DNA from: JASJBU01 sp963790775
GTDB taxonomy: Bacteria > Pseudomonadota > Gammaproteobacteria > Chromatiales > Chromatiaceae
Direction: 5' to 3'
DNA: 64,000 nt
Assembly: GCA_963790775.1 (NCBI GenBank)
Contig: CAWBPR010000005.1
Location: 248,001-312,000 of the forward strand
The notes under the pieces are model-generated. The model worked only from the letters and a program-made list of their open reading frames with translations. It ran no database searches and had not been told where the DNA came from. Below are positions 1-8,554 of the stretch, in pieces. The position numbers and the translations under genes were made by a program. Every line of letters starts with the position of its first letter. The stretch's first letter is position 1.

Positions 1-108
1 ACCAATGCAGCGCGAACCGGTAAAATCGGCGATGGCAAGATTTTTGTAACGCCGATTGAGCAGGTTATCCGGATTCGCACAGGCGAGACGGACGAGGCGG
101 CGATTTAA
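1..108 (+). CDS. P-II family nitrogen regulatory protein, C-terminal fragment
   Basis: The first 35 codons in frame 1 read as the C-terminal end of a P-II signal protein and stop at TAA. The segment TGKIGDGKIFV followed by VIRIRTGE is the conserved P-II C-terminal signature. P-II proteins are trimeric sensors of 2-oxoglutarate, ATP and glutamine state. They control glutamine synthetase adenylylation or the ammonium channel AmtB. The gene starts left of the window, so the uridylylated T-loop is not visible. GlnB and GlnK cannot be told apart from this tail. It converges on bamD, with a hairpin between them. Confidence 0.93.
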   Translation, partial: TNAARTGKIGDGKIFVTPIEQVIRIRTGETDEAAI

Positions 109-139
109 CTCTCGGACTGTATCACGCCAACAGACGCTT

Positions 140-183
140 GATTACCTGATTCCCATCTGCTAGTTGATGGTGGTCAGGTAATC
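140..183. terminator. Hairpin between convergent P-II and bamD genes
   Basis: A perfect 10-bp stem pairs GATTACCTGA (140-149) with TCAGGTAATC (174-183). A second stem inside it pairs CCATC with GATGG. It overlaps the bamD stop codon and sits between two convergent genes, so it may end transcription in both directions. There is no T-run, so intrinsic termination is only inferred. Confidence 0.45.
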
Positions 184-1000
184 AGTTCTCATCCAGCTTA
201 AATGCATCCCAGATCGAGCCAAAAATACCTTTTCCACTCTCCCCTTCTTCACCGGCCAGGATGCCGTTTTGCAGATTCAGCGCCAGCACGCGATTTGCAT
301 CCCCCGCCAGGGCCGTCAAGCCGAGTTTGGTATAAGCCGCGACCATGATCTCCAGGGCGTCCCTGACTGCATCGGTGCGCTGGAAATTGGTGACCACGCG
401 ATTGGCCCGGTTGGCGGCGGCCAGGTAGGCGCCGCGCTCCATGTAATAACGCGCGACATGGATCTGGTATTTCGCCAGATTGTTACGCAGGAAAAGCATG
501 CGCTGGCGTGCATCAGCTGCATATTTGCTGTCGGGAAAGAGACGGACCAGTTCGGTGAAGTCGTTGAAGGAGTTCAGGGTGGCTCCTGCATCCCGTTGTG
601 AGGGGTCAGTCGGCAGGAAGCGGCTGGTGAAGCTTTGATTGCGATTGTAGTTGGCCAGGCCCTTCAGATAGTAGGCATAATCCACGTATGGGTTTTTCGG
701 ATGGAGCTTGATGAAACGGTCGGCCGCCGCAATAGCCGAGTCTGGTTCTCCGTCTTTGTAGTGCACGTAGATGACATCCAGCTTGGCCTGAGTGGCGAAA
801 CGCCCAAACGGGTAGCGGGCCTCCAGTCCCTCGTAGTATTTGATGGCTTGTTCATAGTCACCATCGTTCAGGGCGCTCTTGGCTTCAGAGTAAAATTGGC
901 TGGCGCTCCAGTCCTTGGTTTTGTCGATCTGCTCCGGCATGGCGCAGCCGGCAAGAAACAAAACAGCGATGAGCGACCGAAGCAGTTGATTCGCGGGCAT
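182..1000 (-). CDS. bamD: Outer membrane protein assembly factor BamD (lipoprotein)
   Basis: BamD is an essential lipoprotein of the BAM complex, which folds beta-barrel proteins into the outer membrane. The 272-residue protein starts at an ATG that puts a short signal peptide before the lipobox LAGC (about residues 16-19). The open frame runs upstream, but an earlier start would place 46 extra residues before the signal. Tetratricopeptide-like helices begin at about residue 30 (FYSEAKSALNDGDYEQAIKYYEGLEARYPFG split over two repeats). Length is close to the family norm of about 245-280. It is transcribed divergently from rluD across about 70 bp, an arrangement also known in E. coli. Confidence 0.96.
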   Translation of the reverse strand: MPANQLLRSLIAVLFLAGCAMPEQIDKTKDWSASQFYSEAKSALNDGDYEQAIKYYEGLEARYPFGRFATQAKLDVIYVHYKDGEPDSAIAAADRFIKLHPKNPYVDYAYYLKGLANYNRNQSFTSRFLPTDPSQRDAGATLNSFNDFTELVRLFPDSKYAADARQRMLFLRNNLAKYQIHVARYYMERGAYLAAANRANRVVTNFQRTDAVRDALEIMVAAYTKLGLTALAGDANRVLALNLQNGILAGEEGESGKGIFGSIWDAFKLDEN

Positions 1001-1070
1001 GATTGACACTATACAAAGCATATTAGAATGACCCTGCAGTATAACGGAAAGCGAAACCTGGCGCATAACG

Positions 1071-2039
1071 ATGTCGATTGATGAACAAACTACTGGCGGC
1101 GTACTGATCTCCCGCGTCAGACGGGAGCATATCGGCATGCGCGTCGATCAGGTTTTGTCTGAACTCTTCAGTGAATTCTCGCGCAGCCGTTTGCAGCGAT
1201 GGATCAAAGAGGGACGCGTCACCCTGGACGGAAACCCCTGCCGGGCAAAGGATAAGATTCTGGGCGGAGAGGAGATCGAACTGCAGCCGATGCTGAGCAA
1301 GGAGGTGAGCGTCCAGGCTGAGGCCATCCCGCTGGAGATAATTTTTGAGGATGAAGATCTCCTGGTTATCAATAAGCCCGCCGGGCTGGTGGTGCATCCG
1401 GCGACCGGGAATCCGGATGGCACGCTGTTGAATGCCCTGCTGCATCATCAGGGCGATTTAGACAAGATTCCGCGGGGCGGTATCGTACATCGTCTGGATA
1501 AAGAGACCAGTGGCCTGCTGGTAGTGGCGAAGACCCTGCAGTCTCAAACAGCCCTCGTCAACCAGTTACAGGCGCGCAGCGTGAAGCGGGAATATCGGGC
1601 GATTGTGCAGGGCCTGCTGACCACCGGGGGGAGCGTGGATCAACCTATTGGAAGACATCCGGTGCACCGGGTGCGCATGGCGGTGCATCCATCCGGCAAG
1701 CCTGCAGTGACGCACTATCGGGTGCTGGAACGCTACCGCGCCCACAGCTATCTGCGGGTCAACCTGGAGACCGGCCGTACCCACCAGATTCGGGTGCATA
1801 TGGCCTATATTCACCACCCGTTGCTGGGCGATCCGGTATATGGCGGGCGCTTGCGCATCCCGGCCGGGGCGTCGCCCGAGCTGCAGCAGGCATTACGCAG
1901 CTTTCGCCGCCAGGCGCTGCATGCCGCCAGGCTGGAGCTGCAGCACCCACGCTCAGGTGAGTTGATCGCCTGGGAAGCACCGCTGCCGGAGGATATGCAG
2001 CAGATGCTCAAACAGCTGCAACAGGATGCGGGGCTTTGA
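1071..2039 (+). CDS. rluD: 23S rRNA pseudouridine(1911/1915/1917) synthase RluD
   Basis: This enzyme converts three uridines in helix 69 of 23S rRNA to pseudouridine, which is needed for normal 50S maturation. The 322-residue protein has an N-terminal S4 RNA-binding domain (about residues 15-80). The RluA-family catalytic domain follows, with HRLDKETSGL and catalytic Asp at about 143. GRTHQIRVHM comes later. The ATG start gives the expected length. It is the first gene of a forward cluster; its TGA overlaps the start of pgeF by one base, which suggests translational coupling. Confidence 0.96.
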   Translation: MSIDEQTTGGVLISRVRREHIGMRVDQVLSELFSEFSRSRLQRWIKEGRVTLDGNPCRAKDKILGGEEIELQPMLSKEVSVQAEAIPLEIIFEDEDLLVINKPAGLVVHPATGNPDGTLLNALLHHQGDLDKIPRGGIVHRLDKETSGLLVVAKTLQSQTALVNQLQARSVKREYRAIVQGLLTTGGSVDQPIGRHPVHRVRMAVHPSGKPAVTHYRVLERYRAHSYLRVNLETGRTHQIRVHMAYIHHPLLGDPVYGGRLRIPAGASPELQQALRSFRRQALHAARLELQHPRSGELIAWEAPLPEDMQQMLKQLQQDAGL

Positions 2040-2824
2040 TGAACCTGCTGCGACCCGAGTGGCCGGCTCCCCCCGGGGTGAAAGCGGTGATCACAACCCG
2101 GGCGGGCGGGGTGAGCCTGGGGCCGTTTGCGAGCCTGAATCTTGGTGACCATGTGGGTGACGACCCGCTCGCGGTGGCTGGAAACCGTGCGATTCTGCGG
2201 GAGCAGCTTGGCCTGCCGGTGGAGCCCCATTGGTTGACCCAGGTGCACGGATGCCGGGTGGAAATGGCTGAACAGGCCGGGCCGGGATGTGAGGCGGATG
2301 CGATTTGCGCGCAGCAACCCTGGCGGATCTGTGCGGTATTGACCGCCGATTGCCTCCCTTTATTGATCTGTAATCGTCAGGCGGACCGGGTCTGCGCCGT
2401 GCATGCCGGTTGGCGCGGGCTGGCCGCCGGCGTCATCGAGGCCGCGATTGCCAAGCTGGACAGCCCGGCGTCTGATCTGCTGGTCTGGCTGGGACCGGCC
2501 ATTGGTCCCGGCGCCTTCGAGGTTGGGGCGGACGTTCGGCAAGCCTTTGTCGCCCAGGACGGCGGCGCGGAAACAGCCTTCAAGCCGATCGGCGCGGGCC
2601 GCTGGCTGGCGGATATTTACACCCTGGCCCGGCAACGGCTCGCCGGACTGGGTGTGGGGTTCGTTGGCGGTGGAGATTACTGTACAGTAACTGACGAAGA
2701 GCGTTTTTTTTCCTATCGGCGGGATGGCGTCACCGGACGCATGGCTTCGCTGATCTGGCTTGAACCGAGTGTTAACCGGAGGAGTGATCCTGATGGATTG
2801 GCAAATGTTGACCCTGGTGGGTGA
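2039..2824 (+). CDS. pgeF: Peptidoglycan editing factor PgeF / multicopper-type purine nucleoside phosphorylase family (YfiH)
   Basis: This is a member of the DUF152/YfiH (laccase-domain) family. In E. coli the protein removes wrongly incorporated amino acids from peptidoglycan precursors, and relatives cleave purine nucleosides. Family motifs are clear: LTADCLPLL (catalytic Cys), AVHAGWRGLA (metal-binding His) and LGPAIGPGAFEVG. The first ATG after the rluD stop overlap is chosen; a TTG one codon earlier is possible. The last 11 codons overlap the start of the next gene. Length, about 261 residues, is normal. The rluD-pgeF order is common in gammaproteobacteria. Confidence 0.93.
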   Translation: MNLLRPEWPAPPGVKAVITTRAGGVSLGPFASLNLGDHVGDDPLAVAGNRAILREQLGLPVEPHWLTQVHGCRVEMAEQAGPGCEADAICAQQPWRICAVLTADCLPLLICNRQADRVCAVHAGWRGLAAGVIEAAIAKLDSPASDLLVWLGPAIGPGAFEVGADVRQAFVAQDGGAETAFKPIGAGRWLADIYTLARQRLAGLGVGFVGGGDYCTVTDEERFFSYRRDGVTGRMASLIWLEPSVNRRSDPDGLANVDPGG

Positions 2825-3305
2825 AGACCAGCCGGGCATTGTGGCCCAGGTGACTGAGGCGCTGTACAAGGGCGGCTGTAGCTTGGGGGAGACCTCCATG
2901 ATACGGCTCGGGGGAAATTTCACCATCATGATGATGGTGCGTGATGGCGATAAATCCATCCAGGCATTGATCGAGCCGGTGGCGGAGAAGCTGCAGCTCC
3001 AGTTCCACCTGGATCTGATCCGCGGCGCCCTGCATCAGCATCGGGTGCCCAATTTTCAGGTGCGGGTGGTTGGCGCGGACCGCGCCGGGATCGTCGCCAG
3101 GTTGACCGGTGCTTTGGCGACGGCGGGTTTCAACATCCTCGAACTGGAGTCAGACGTGGCGGGCAGCAGCGAGCAGCCGCTCTATATCATGACCATACAG
3201 GGTTATGCAGAGGCGACGCTGGAGTCGTTGGAGGCGGTTTTGGCAACCGCCAAAGATGCCGACATCGAGGTCAATATTTCACCTATCGAGACCCTCATCG
3301 GCTGA
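2793..3305 (+). CDS. gcvR: Glycine cleavage system regulator GcvR-like, tandem ACT domains
   Basis: The 170-residue protein has two ACT domains, at about residues 5-80 (LTLVGEDQPGIVAQVTEAL) and 90-168 (RVVGADRAGIVARLTGAL). ACT domains bind amino acids. GcvR represses the glycine cleavage operon by binding GcvA when glycine is low. ATG at 2793 is chosen because a strong ribosome binding site (GGAGG) lies about 10 bp upstream; the open frame extends 11 codons further without support. It overlaps pgeF by 32 bp and is followed 4 bp later by def, so the genes are probably co-transcribed. Its target genes are not in the window, so the role is inferred from the family. Confidence 0.87.
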   Translation: MDWQMLTLVGEDQPGIVAQVTEALYKGGCSLGETSMIRLGGNFTIMMMVRDGDKSIQALIEPVAEKLQLQFHLDLIRGALHQHRVPNFQVRVVGADRAGIVARLTGALATAGFNILELESDVAGSSEQPLYIMTIQGYAEATLESLEAVLATAKDADIEVNISPIETLIG

Positions 3306-3309
3306 GTCT

Positions 3310-3837
3310 ATGGCAATTCTCGAGATATTGAAGCTGCCGGATGCGCGCTTGAAAGAGATTTCCGAGCCGGTAGAGCATTTTGATGATGATCTGGTGCAAT
3401 TTATCGCCGATCTGGAAGAAACCAGGCTGAACGGACCGGCGGCGGTGGGTATCGCCGCGCCCCAGGTTGGCCGCCTGCAGCGGGTGATCATCATCGACTG
3501 CTCCACCACCCGCAAACCCGTGCCCAACCATGGACGACTGGTGCTGGTGAACCCCGAGATCACCGACTGGGAGGGTTTCGAACTGGGGCGTGAGGGTTGT
3601 CTTTCGGTGCCGGACTATACCGGCAATGTGATCCGCGCGGAACGCATCAAGCTGACCGCCCAGGATACAGCAGGCGGGATCCTGCGGTTCGAGATGCAGG
3701 GCTACGAAGCGCGCGCCCTGCAGCACGAGGTGGACCATCTGGATGGTATGTTGTTCGTTGACCGTCTGGTGAGCCGGCGCACCGACCTGTTTCAGCGCAA
3801 GGTCTATCAGAAGGGCGGCAGGAAAAAACGTAGCTGA
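3310..3837 (+). CDS. def: Peptide deformylase
   Basis: This metalloenzyme removes the formyl group from the N-terminal methionine of new proteins. The 175-residue protein shows all three family motifs: AVGIAAPQ (motif 1, with Ala in place of the usual first Gly), EGCLS (metal-binding Cys) and QHEVDHLDG (HExxH metal site and catalytic Glu). The ATG lies 4 bp after the gcvR stop; the frame upstream is open inside gcvR but has no plausible start. The motif 1 change suggests a divergent or second deformylase rather than the canonical copy beside fmt. Confidence 0.94.
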   Translation: MAILEILKLPDARLKEISEPVEHFDDDLVQFIADLEETRLNGPAAVGIAAPQVGRLQRVIIIDCSTTRKPVPNHGRLVLVNPEITDWEGFELGREGCLSVPDYTGNVIRAERIKLTAQDTAGGILRFEMQGYEARALQHEVDHLDGMLFVDRLVSRRTDLFQRKVYQKGGRKKRS

Positions 3838-3855
3838 ACACTGACGCGTCGATTT

Positions 3856-4536
3856 GTGATTAACGATTTCCCCTTTTTCCTGATCCTGGCGGCCGGACTC
3901 GGATTTCTTATCTTGCGTCTCAATCGTCGCTGTCTGGAGGCAAATGAAGTGGATTGGGGGAGCGGCTGGCTCAACCGGCTGGATGGATTTATCCGGCTCT
4001 TTTGCCGCCACTATCACCGGCTGCCGCCGGTGGATCTGGGGATACCCGAAACCGGACCTGCGATTCTCGTCTCGAATCATATCTCAGGACTCGATCCGAT
4101 GCTGATGGTGGCTTCGAGCCGGCGTCCTCTCAGGTTTCTGATTGCCCGGGAGCAGTATCAGCGGTTCGGCCTGCAGTGGCTGTTCCATGCCGCAGGCTGC
4201 ATTCCGGTGGATCGTGAGCGCTCCCCGGAAAAGGCTATGCGCGCCGCATTCAGAGCCTTGCGCAGTGGCGAGGCCGTGGCGCTGTTCCCGCATGGCAAGA
4301 TCCATCTCGATAGCGATCCGCCGAGAAAATTGAAGGCTGGGGCGGCCAGGCTCGCCATGCACACCGGTGCGCCTCTGGTGCCGATGCGGATTACCGGCGT
4401 GCGGCGTCAGGGGCATGTGGTTTCATCGGTTTTGCTGCGCGGGGACGCCCGCATCACTCCCTACCCCTTGATTCAACCTGCGGGTAAGGAACCGGCAGAG
4501 CTGCTCGATGAGATACAGCAACTCATTGAGCCATGA
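3856..4536 (+). CDS. 1-acyl-sn-glycerol-3-phosphate acyltransferase family protein (PlsC-like)
   Basis: A membrane-bound acyltransferase of 226 residues that probably adds an acyl chain to a lysophospholipid. It starts at GTG 18 bp after def. An N-terminal hydrophobic helix (residues 3-22) is followed by the catalytic HX4D motif in SNHISGLDP (about residues 74-82). A block III FPHG stands where most PlsC enzymes have FPEG. The second half is compact and lacks further membrane segments. It ends the rluD cluster. The Glu-to-His change in FPxG leaves its exact substrate uncertain. Confidence 0.85.
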   Translation: MINDFPFFLILAAGLGFLILRLNRRCLEANEVDWGSGWLNRLDGFIRLFCRHYHRLPPVDLGIPETGPAILVSNHISGLDPMLMVASSRRPLRFLIAREQYQRFGLQWLFHAAGCIPVDRERSPEKAMRAAFRALRSGEAVALFPHGKIHLDSDPPRKLKAGAARLAMHTGAPLVPMRITGVRRQGHVVSSVLLRGDARITPYPLIQPAGKEPAELLDEIQQLIEP

Positions 4537-4658
4537 ATAAAATGGCGCTGCTGACGCCAACCTGTAGGCTGGACGTGGAGCCAGGGAGGTAATCTTTGTA
4601 TCATGCGCCTCTTTAATGACTTGAACTGCAAGAAAACAATCATTCACAGGCAAAATAT

Positions 4659-5985
4659 ATGAAAGTCACAGTTTTTGGATCAGGTTATGTAGGCTTGGTA
4701 ACCGGCGCGTGTCTCGCGGAAGTGGGTAATGAAGTGATCTGCATGGATGTGGACAGCCGCAAGATCGAAATGTTGAATGCGGGTCAGATGCCGATCTACG
4801 AGCCAGGACTGGACCAGATGGTGGCGCGCAACGTCAAAGAGGGGCGTCTGCGTTTCACCACAGACGCCGACCTGTCGGTCAAGCACGGCCTGTTTCAGTT
4901 TATCGCGGTCGGTACGCCGCCGGATGAGGATGGTTCGGCTGATCTACAGTATGTGCTGGCCGTAGCTGAGACGATCGCCAGACATATGGATGGTTACCGT
5001 GTCGTGGTGGATAAATCGACCGTGCCTGTCGGCACCGCGGATAAGGTGCGCGCCAAAATCCAGGAGACCCTGCAGCAACTGGATGCGAAGCAGGAGTTTG
5101 ACGTGGTTTCCAACCCCGAGTTTCTGAAGGAAGGCGCTGCGCTGGACGATTTCATGAAACCCGACCGCATCGTCATCGGCACCGACAATCCCCGCACCAC
5201 CGAGTTGTTGCGGGCGCTCTATGCCCCCTTCAATCGCAACCATGACCGGCTGGTCGCGATGGATATCCGCTCTGCTGAGTTGACCAAATATGCCGCCAAC
5301 GCCATGTTGGCCACCAAGATCAGTTTCATGAATGAGCTGTCCAATCTCGCCGAGCGACTGGGGGCCGATATCGAGCAGGTGCGCCATGGCATCGGTTCCG
5401 ACAGCCGTATCGGCTACTCTTTCATCTACCCCGGCTGCGGCTATGGCGGTTCCTGTTTTCCCAAGGATGTAAGCGCCCTGGAGCGCACCGCCCATGAGGT
5501 GGGCTACGATGCCCAGCTGCTGACTGCCGTAGAGGCTGTCAACGCCCGCCAGAAGCAGGTGATCTTCAACAAGATCAACAAACATTTCGCCGGCGATCTG
5601 CAGGGCAGGGATTTCGCGCTTTGGGGGCTCGCTTTCAAACCGAACACCGATGATATGCGTGAAGCCCCGAGTCGGATGCTGATGGAGGCGCTATGGGAGG
5701 CCGGGGCCAGAGTGCGGGCCTATGACCCGGAAGCGATGGAGGAGTGCCGGCGCATCTACGGCGATCGTCCCGATCTGATCATACTGTGAGAACCAGACGG
5801 AAACCCTGGAAGGGGCGGATGCTTTGATTGTGGTGACTGAATGGCAGCTGTTTCGCAGCCCCGATTTTGCCAGGCTCAAGCAGATGCTCAAACAGCCGGT
5901 GATTTTCGACGGGCGCAATATCTACGATCCGGCCCATTTGAAAAGGGAAGGCTTCAGCTACTATGCAATTGGCCGGGGTGATTGA
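4659..5985 (+). pseudogene. ugd: UDP-glucose 6-dehydrogenase, frameshifted near 5784
   Basis: The enzyme oxidises UDP-glucose to UDP-glucuronate with NAD, feeding capsule and polysaccharide synthesis. Frame 1 (4659-5789, 376 codons) holds the NAD-binding start VFGSGYVGLVTG, the STVPVGT segment and the catalytic Cys266 in GGSCFPKD. It stops after DLIIL. The missing C-terminal part continues at once in another frame, from TGT at 5785 through CENQTETLEGADAL and VTEWQLF to TGA at 5985. A +1 shift at about 5784 restores a full-length protein of about 441 residues. Either the gene is broken or there is a sequencing error in the short TGTG stretch. The catalytic domain alone would lack the C-terminal UDP-binding domain. 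Confidence 0.9.
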
Positions 5986-5991
5986 GCCGAC

Positions 5992-6024
5992 AAAAAAACA
6001 GGGCGCCTGCGGCGCCCTGTTTTT
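5992..6024. terminator. Intrinsic terminator after ugd (bidirectional)
   Basis: Stem CAGGGCGCC (5999-6007), loop TGC, stem GGCGCCCTG (6011-6019), then TTTTT on the + strand and a matching A-run before it. It therefore works on both strands, ending ugd and the minus-strand gene at 6047. Confidence 0.9.
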
Positions 6025-6046
6025 GCTCTATAGACCGAATATACTA

Positions 6047-6403
6047 TTAGCGGCCTGCTCCTGCTTGCGCAGATCTACCAGTGAAATTGGTGTCAGCTGC
6101 CGGATTTGTCCCCGTCATGCTTGTCTGACTGGCTGCTTCGCTGGCAACAGGATCATCTGATGCTGTGGTGGGATCCTCGTTGGCGTCCATACTGCGCGAT
6201 GTGCTGGTCATCATGTCATCGTCTTCCAGCCTGGCATCCATGATCTCATTGTGCAGGCTGTTGGTTTCGCTGAGTACTGCGTCGATCTGGTCATAAAGGT
6301 CGGGATTGAAATCCAAAAGCGGATGATGGGCCAAGGCATAGCCGCTCATGGTCAGGGAAGCGATAGCCGCAAGCATCGTAGTTTTCAGGATTGTATTTTT
6401 CAT
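6047..6403 (-). CDS. Small exported protein of unknown function
   Basis: A 118-residue protein with a typical Sec signal peptide (positive start, hydrophobic core, ALA before HH at about residues 24-26). The mature part is acidic and low-complexity, rich in Asp, Ser, Thr and Ala, with no known domain. It has a good ribosome binding site (AGAGGAA). It is divergent from the beta-barrel gene at 6669. Its promoter region holds the phased TGTTTC-like array at 6498-6546, with a candidate -10 box (TAAAGT, complement of 6483-6488) exactly 9 nt from the nearest repeat. This places it in the proposed regulon. Function unknown. Confidence 0.75.
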   Translation of the reverse strand: MKNTILKTTMLAAIASLTMSGYALAHHPLLDFNPDLYDQIDAVLSETNSLHNEIMDARLEDDDMMTSTSRSMDANEDPTTASDDPVASEAASQTSMTGTNPAADTNFTGRSAQAGAGR

Positions 6404-6482
6404 GGATAATTCCTCTTTGTAGTTAGCAATTTGATGAGGAAATCGTTTCTCCTTGATTACGTTTAGCCTTCATCTGTCTGCT

Positions 6483-6546
6483 ACTTTAGTCACTACCTAT
6501 TTCCTTGGGATTTCCAGTTTGTTATCGATTTGTTTCGAGTTGTTAC
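6483..6546. promoter_or_regulatory. Phased hexamer array 1 (candidate OmpR-type operator) and promoter
   Basis: Five TGTTTC-like hexamers lie on one face of the helix: TATTTC 6498, GATTTC 6509, TGTTAT 6520, TGTTTC 6531, TGTTAC 6541 (steps 11, 11, 11, 10). On the minus strand the first repeat is followed after 9 nt by TAAAGT (6483-6488), a plausible -10 for the gene ending at 6047. The array lies between two divergent genes and could control both. Confidence 0.6.
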
Positions 6547-6668
6547 TGGGATGCAGTTGCTCACGGTATCTAGGGGGAGTTCGTTGAAAAAGTGTATAGT
6601 CGCGTATTGAGTCTGCGGGGCTTAGAACATAAGCTGTAACTCTTTGGGAAGATGTCAGGTTATCGAAA

Positions 6669-7931
6669 ATGAAAAAAATAGACAGGTTAAAAGCGCTTAC
6701 ATTAATTTTCTCTCTGTTGCTCAGCAATGCTGACAGGAGTTGTTTTATCGGGTGTTTGGGCGGCCGATACAGCGGAAAATGATGTAGAGGAAACGGATCA
6801 AACAAAGGAAGGGATAAAAAAGCCCGGTTTTTATACCGACTCCTTTCATATACTACCCGAGCTGCAGATTACGGCCTATCACGATGACAATATCTATGCC
6901 ACCAAGACAGCTAAGGAATCGGATGTTGTCACCATACTCTCGCCTACCCTGAAGATCGATTCACGTTGGGACCGGCATAGTTTGAAGATGAATGCCGGGG
7001 CGAATCTCGGATACTACACGGACAATACCGATGAGAGTTATGAAGACCTGTGGGTAGAAGCCAGTGGAAGATATGAGCTTAGCTCAAACACCAATCTGTT
7101 TGGCGGCGCGGGATACAACAAAAAACATGAAAGCCGGGATTCCAAGGAGAGCGCGCAGAGCACAGAAGAACCTACCACCTATGAAGTGCAGAGTATGCAG
7201 TTGGGCGGCAGGCATCAGCTGGCGGACTATGTCATCAGGCTGGGCCTGACCCATGAAAAGCTGGATTTCAACAATGTCGGCGATCTGAGCAACGATGACC
7301 GGGACAGAACTCACACCGGGCTGGGTCTGCGGGTGACAAGAGGCCTGGATAAGCAGACCAGAATATTTGCCCAGGGGCTGCTTAACGAACGCGATTATGA
7401 TCTGGAGCCGGAGATCGAAAACCGGGATTCCAGTGGTTACTCTGCTGCGGTCGGTCTGATTAAAACATTTGGCAAGAAGGACCGGATTGAGGCCTATCGT
7501 CGGCTGTGCTCTCACAGGATTATGATGACGCCGGGTTCGATACGGTGACTGAACCCGATTTTGGGGTCAGTCTGCGCTGGTATCCGGCGGAGACATTCAA
7601 ATTCACCGGTAATCTGAACCGGACATTGAGCGAGACCACCCAGGAGGGGGCTTCGGGCTACCTCTATACAAAACTCAATCTGCAGTTGGATAAGCGGATG
7701 TTCACGGATTATGTCGGCTACCTCAGCTACAGCTATGGAGAGGCGGACTACCAGGATTATTCGCGGGAAGACTCACTCCACTCGTATGGCATAGGGCTGA
7801 ATTACTATCTTAGCCCCCATCTGTTTCTTTCCGGCGGTTACAGTCATATCAGCAACGATTCGAATGATAACCAGTACGACTATGAGCGGAATCTTTTTCT
7901 GATTACCTTCAAGGCCAAACTGGCGCCCTGA
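6669..7931 (+). pseudogene. Outer membrane beta-barrel protein (BBP2-like), two frameshifts
   Basis: The product resembles the outer membrane beta-barrel family often found with exopolysaccharide loci. The signal peptide start MKKIDRLKALTLIFSLLLS lies in the frame of ATG 6669. The rest (GVWAADTAEND onward) lies in the frame beginning at 6727. The main body, with alternating aromatic and polar strands, runs to about 7500. It then changes frame again at AYRRLC to continue as LSQDYDDAGFDTV through SLRWYP. The end, FLITFKAKLAP at 7931, is a typical barrel terminus. Two frameshifts in one gene suggest decay, or sequence error. The neighbouring frameshifted ugd could mean a lost polysaccharide function. 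Confidence 0.75.
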
Positions 7932-8554
7932 TTCAACCTTCTGCAACTGCCGCCGTTCCAGGCGGCAGGTCAATTTATGCCCTGCTGTCGGGCTATACAA
8001 ATTCCAGTTTCAAAACCGCCTCAGGGTGATTGTTGATCGCTCTCGACCTGCTTCGAGTCCTGTGTGTTGGATATACCCGTCAGTACCCATTTCATTATCA
8101 GCCTATTTAATGGCTGTTAAGGCAACGGTATGAGACGGTTCGCTCAGGCAGTCTCCATAACGGTACGATTCTAGGTTTAAGTTCCCTGGAGGGATTGACC
8201 TGGATCAAAAAAACTAATCTGACCTAGGGTTTTACCTAGCTATATTCGAATCTTCTTTGGTGTATATTTTCCCTCGCTTGGTCAGAAATTCCCACTTGAT
8301 GGGGATTGGTAATAATAATAGTTTTAAAAAACAGCAGGTTACCATGTTTTTAAAACGGTCGCGTTTTTTTGACGCTGCCTGCGTAGGGAATCATAAAAAC
8401 AATGATCGAAGAGGAGGTGAAATTCAACAAGACTTTTTGAGCGTAGTTGCGCTCCAATTCAGGCCGGAGGAAGGTCTTTTCGTTGTGGTCGCACTTATTC
8501 ACGTAGTTCAATACCTATAACTCCCAGGATCTAACCCAAGGAGAGATCTTAACT
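7932..8554. other. Long non-coding leader region before the first Asp-box gene
   Basis: No convincing gene was found here. A GC hairpin (CTGCCGCC 7947-7954 with GGCGGCAG 7961-7968) could end the beta-barrel transcript, though the T-run is weak. An inverted repeat near 8224 may be an operator. A very strong Shine-Dalgarno-like sequence (GAAGAGGAGGTGAAAT, 8408-8423) lies about 130 bp before the real start at 8555. The same 16 bases occur at 17107-17122 before the paralogous gene, so this is a shared leader element. Confidence 0.55.
8224..8246. promoter_or_regulatory. Inverted repeat CTAGG-N6-CCTAG with TATATT downstream
   Basis: CTAGG (8224-8228) and CCTAG (8235-8239) are perfect half-sites around GTTTTA, followed at once by TATATT (8241-8246), a possible -10 box. 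The shape suggests a dimeric repressor or LuxR-type regulator site. The promoter assignment is inferred. Confidence 0.35.

Noticed and set aside
6727..7548. Separate intact gene starting at 6727
   Set aside because: It lacks a ribosome site, and the signal peptide start and the barrel C-terminus lie in other frames directly adjacent, so it is one frameshifted gene.
8257..8520. 87-codon open frame before the first Asp-box gene
   Set aside because: Random-looking sequence, no ribosome site; it overlaps the leader element shared with the paralog.
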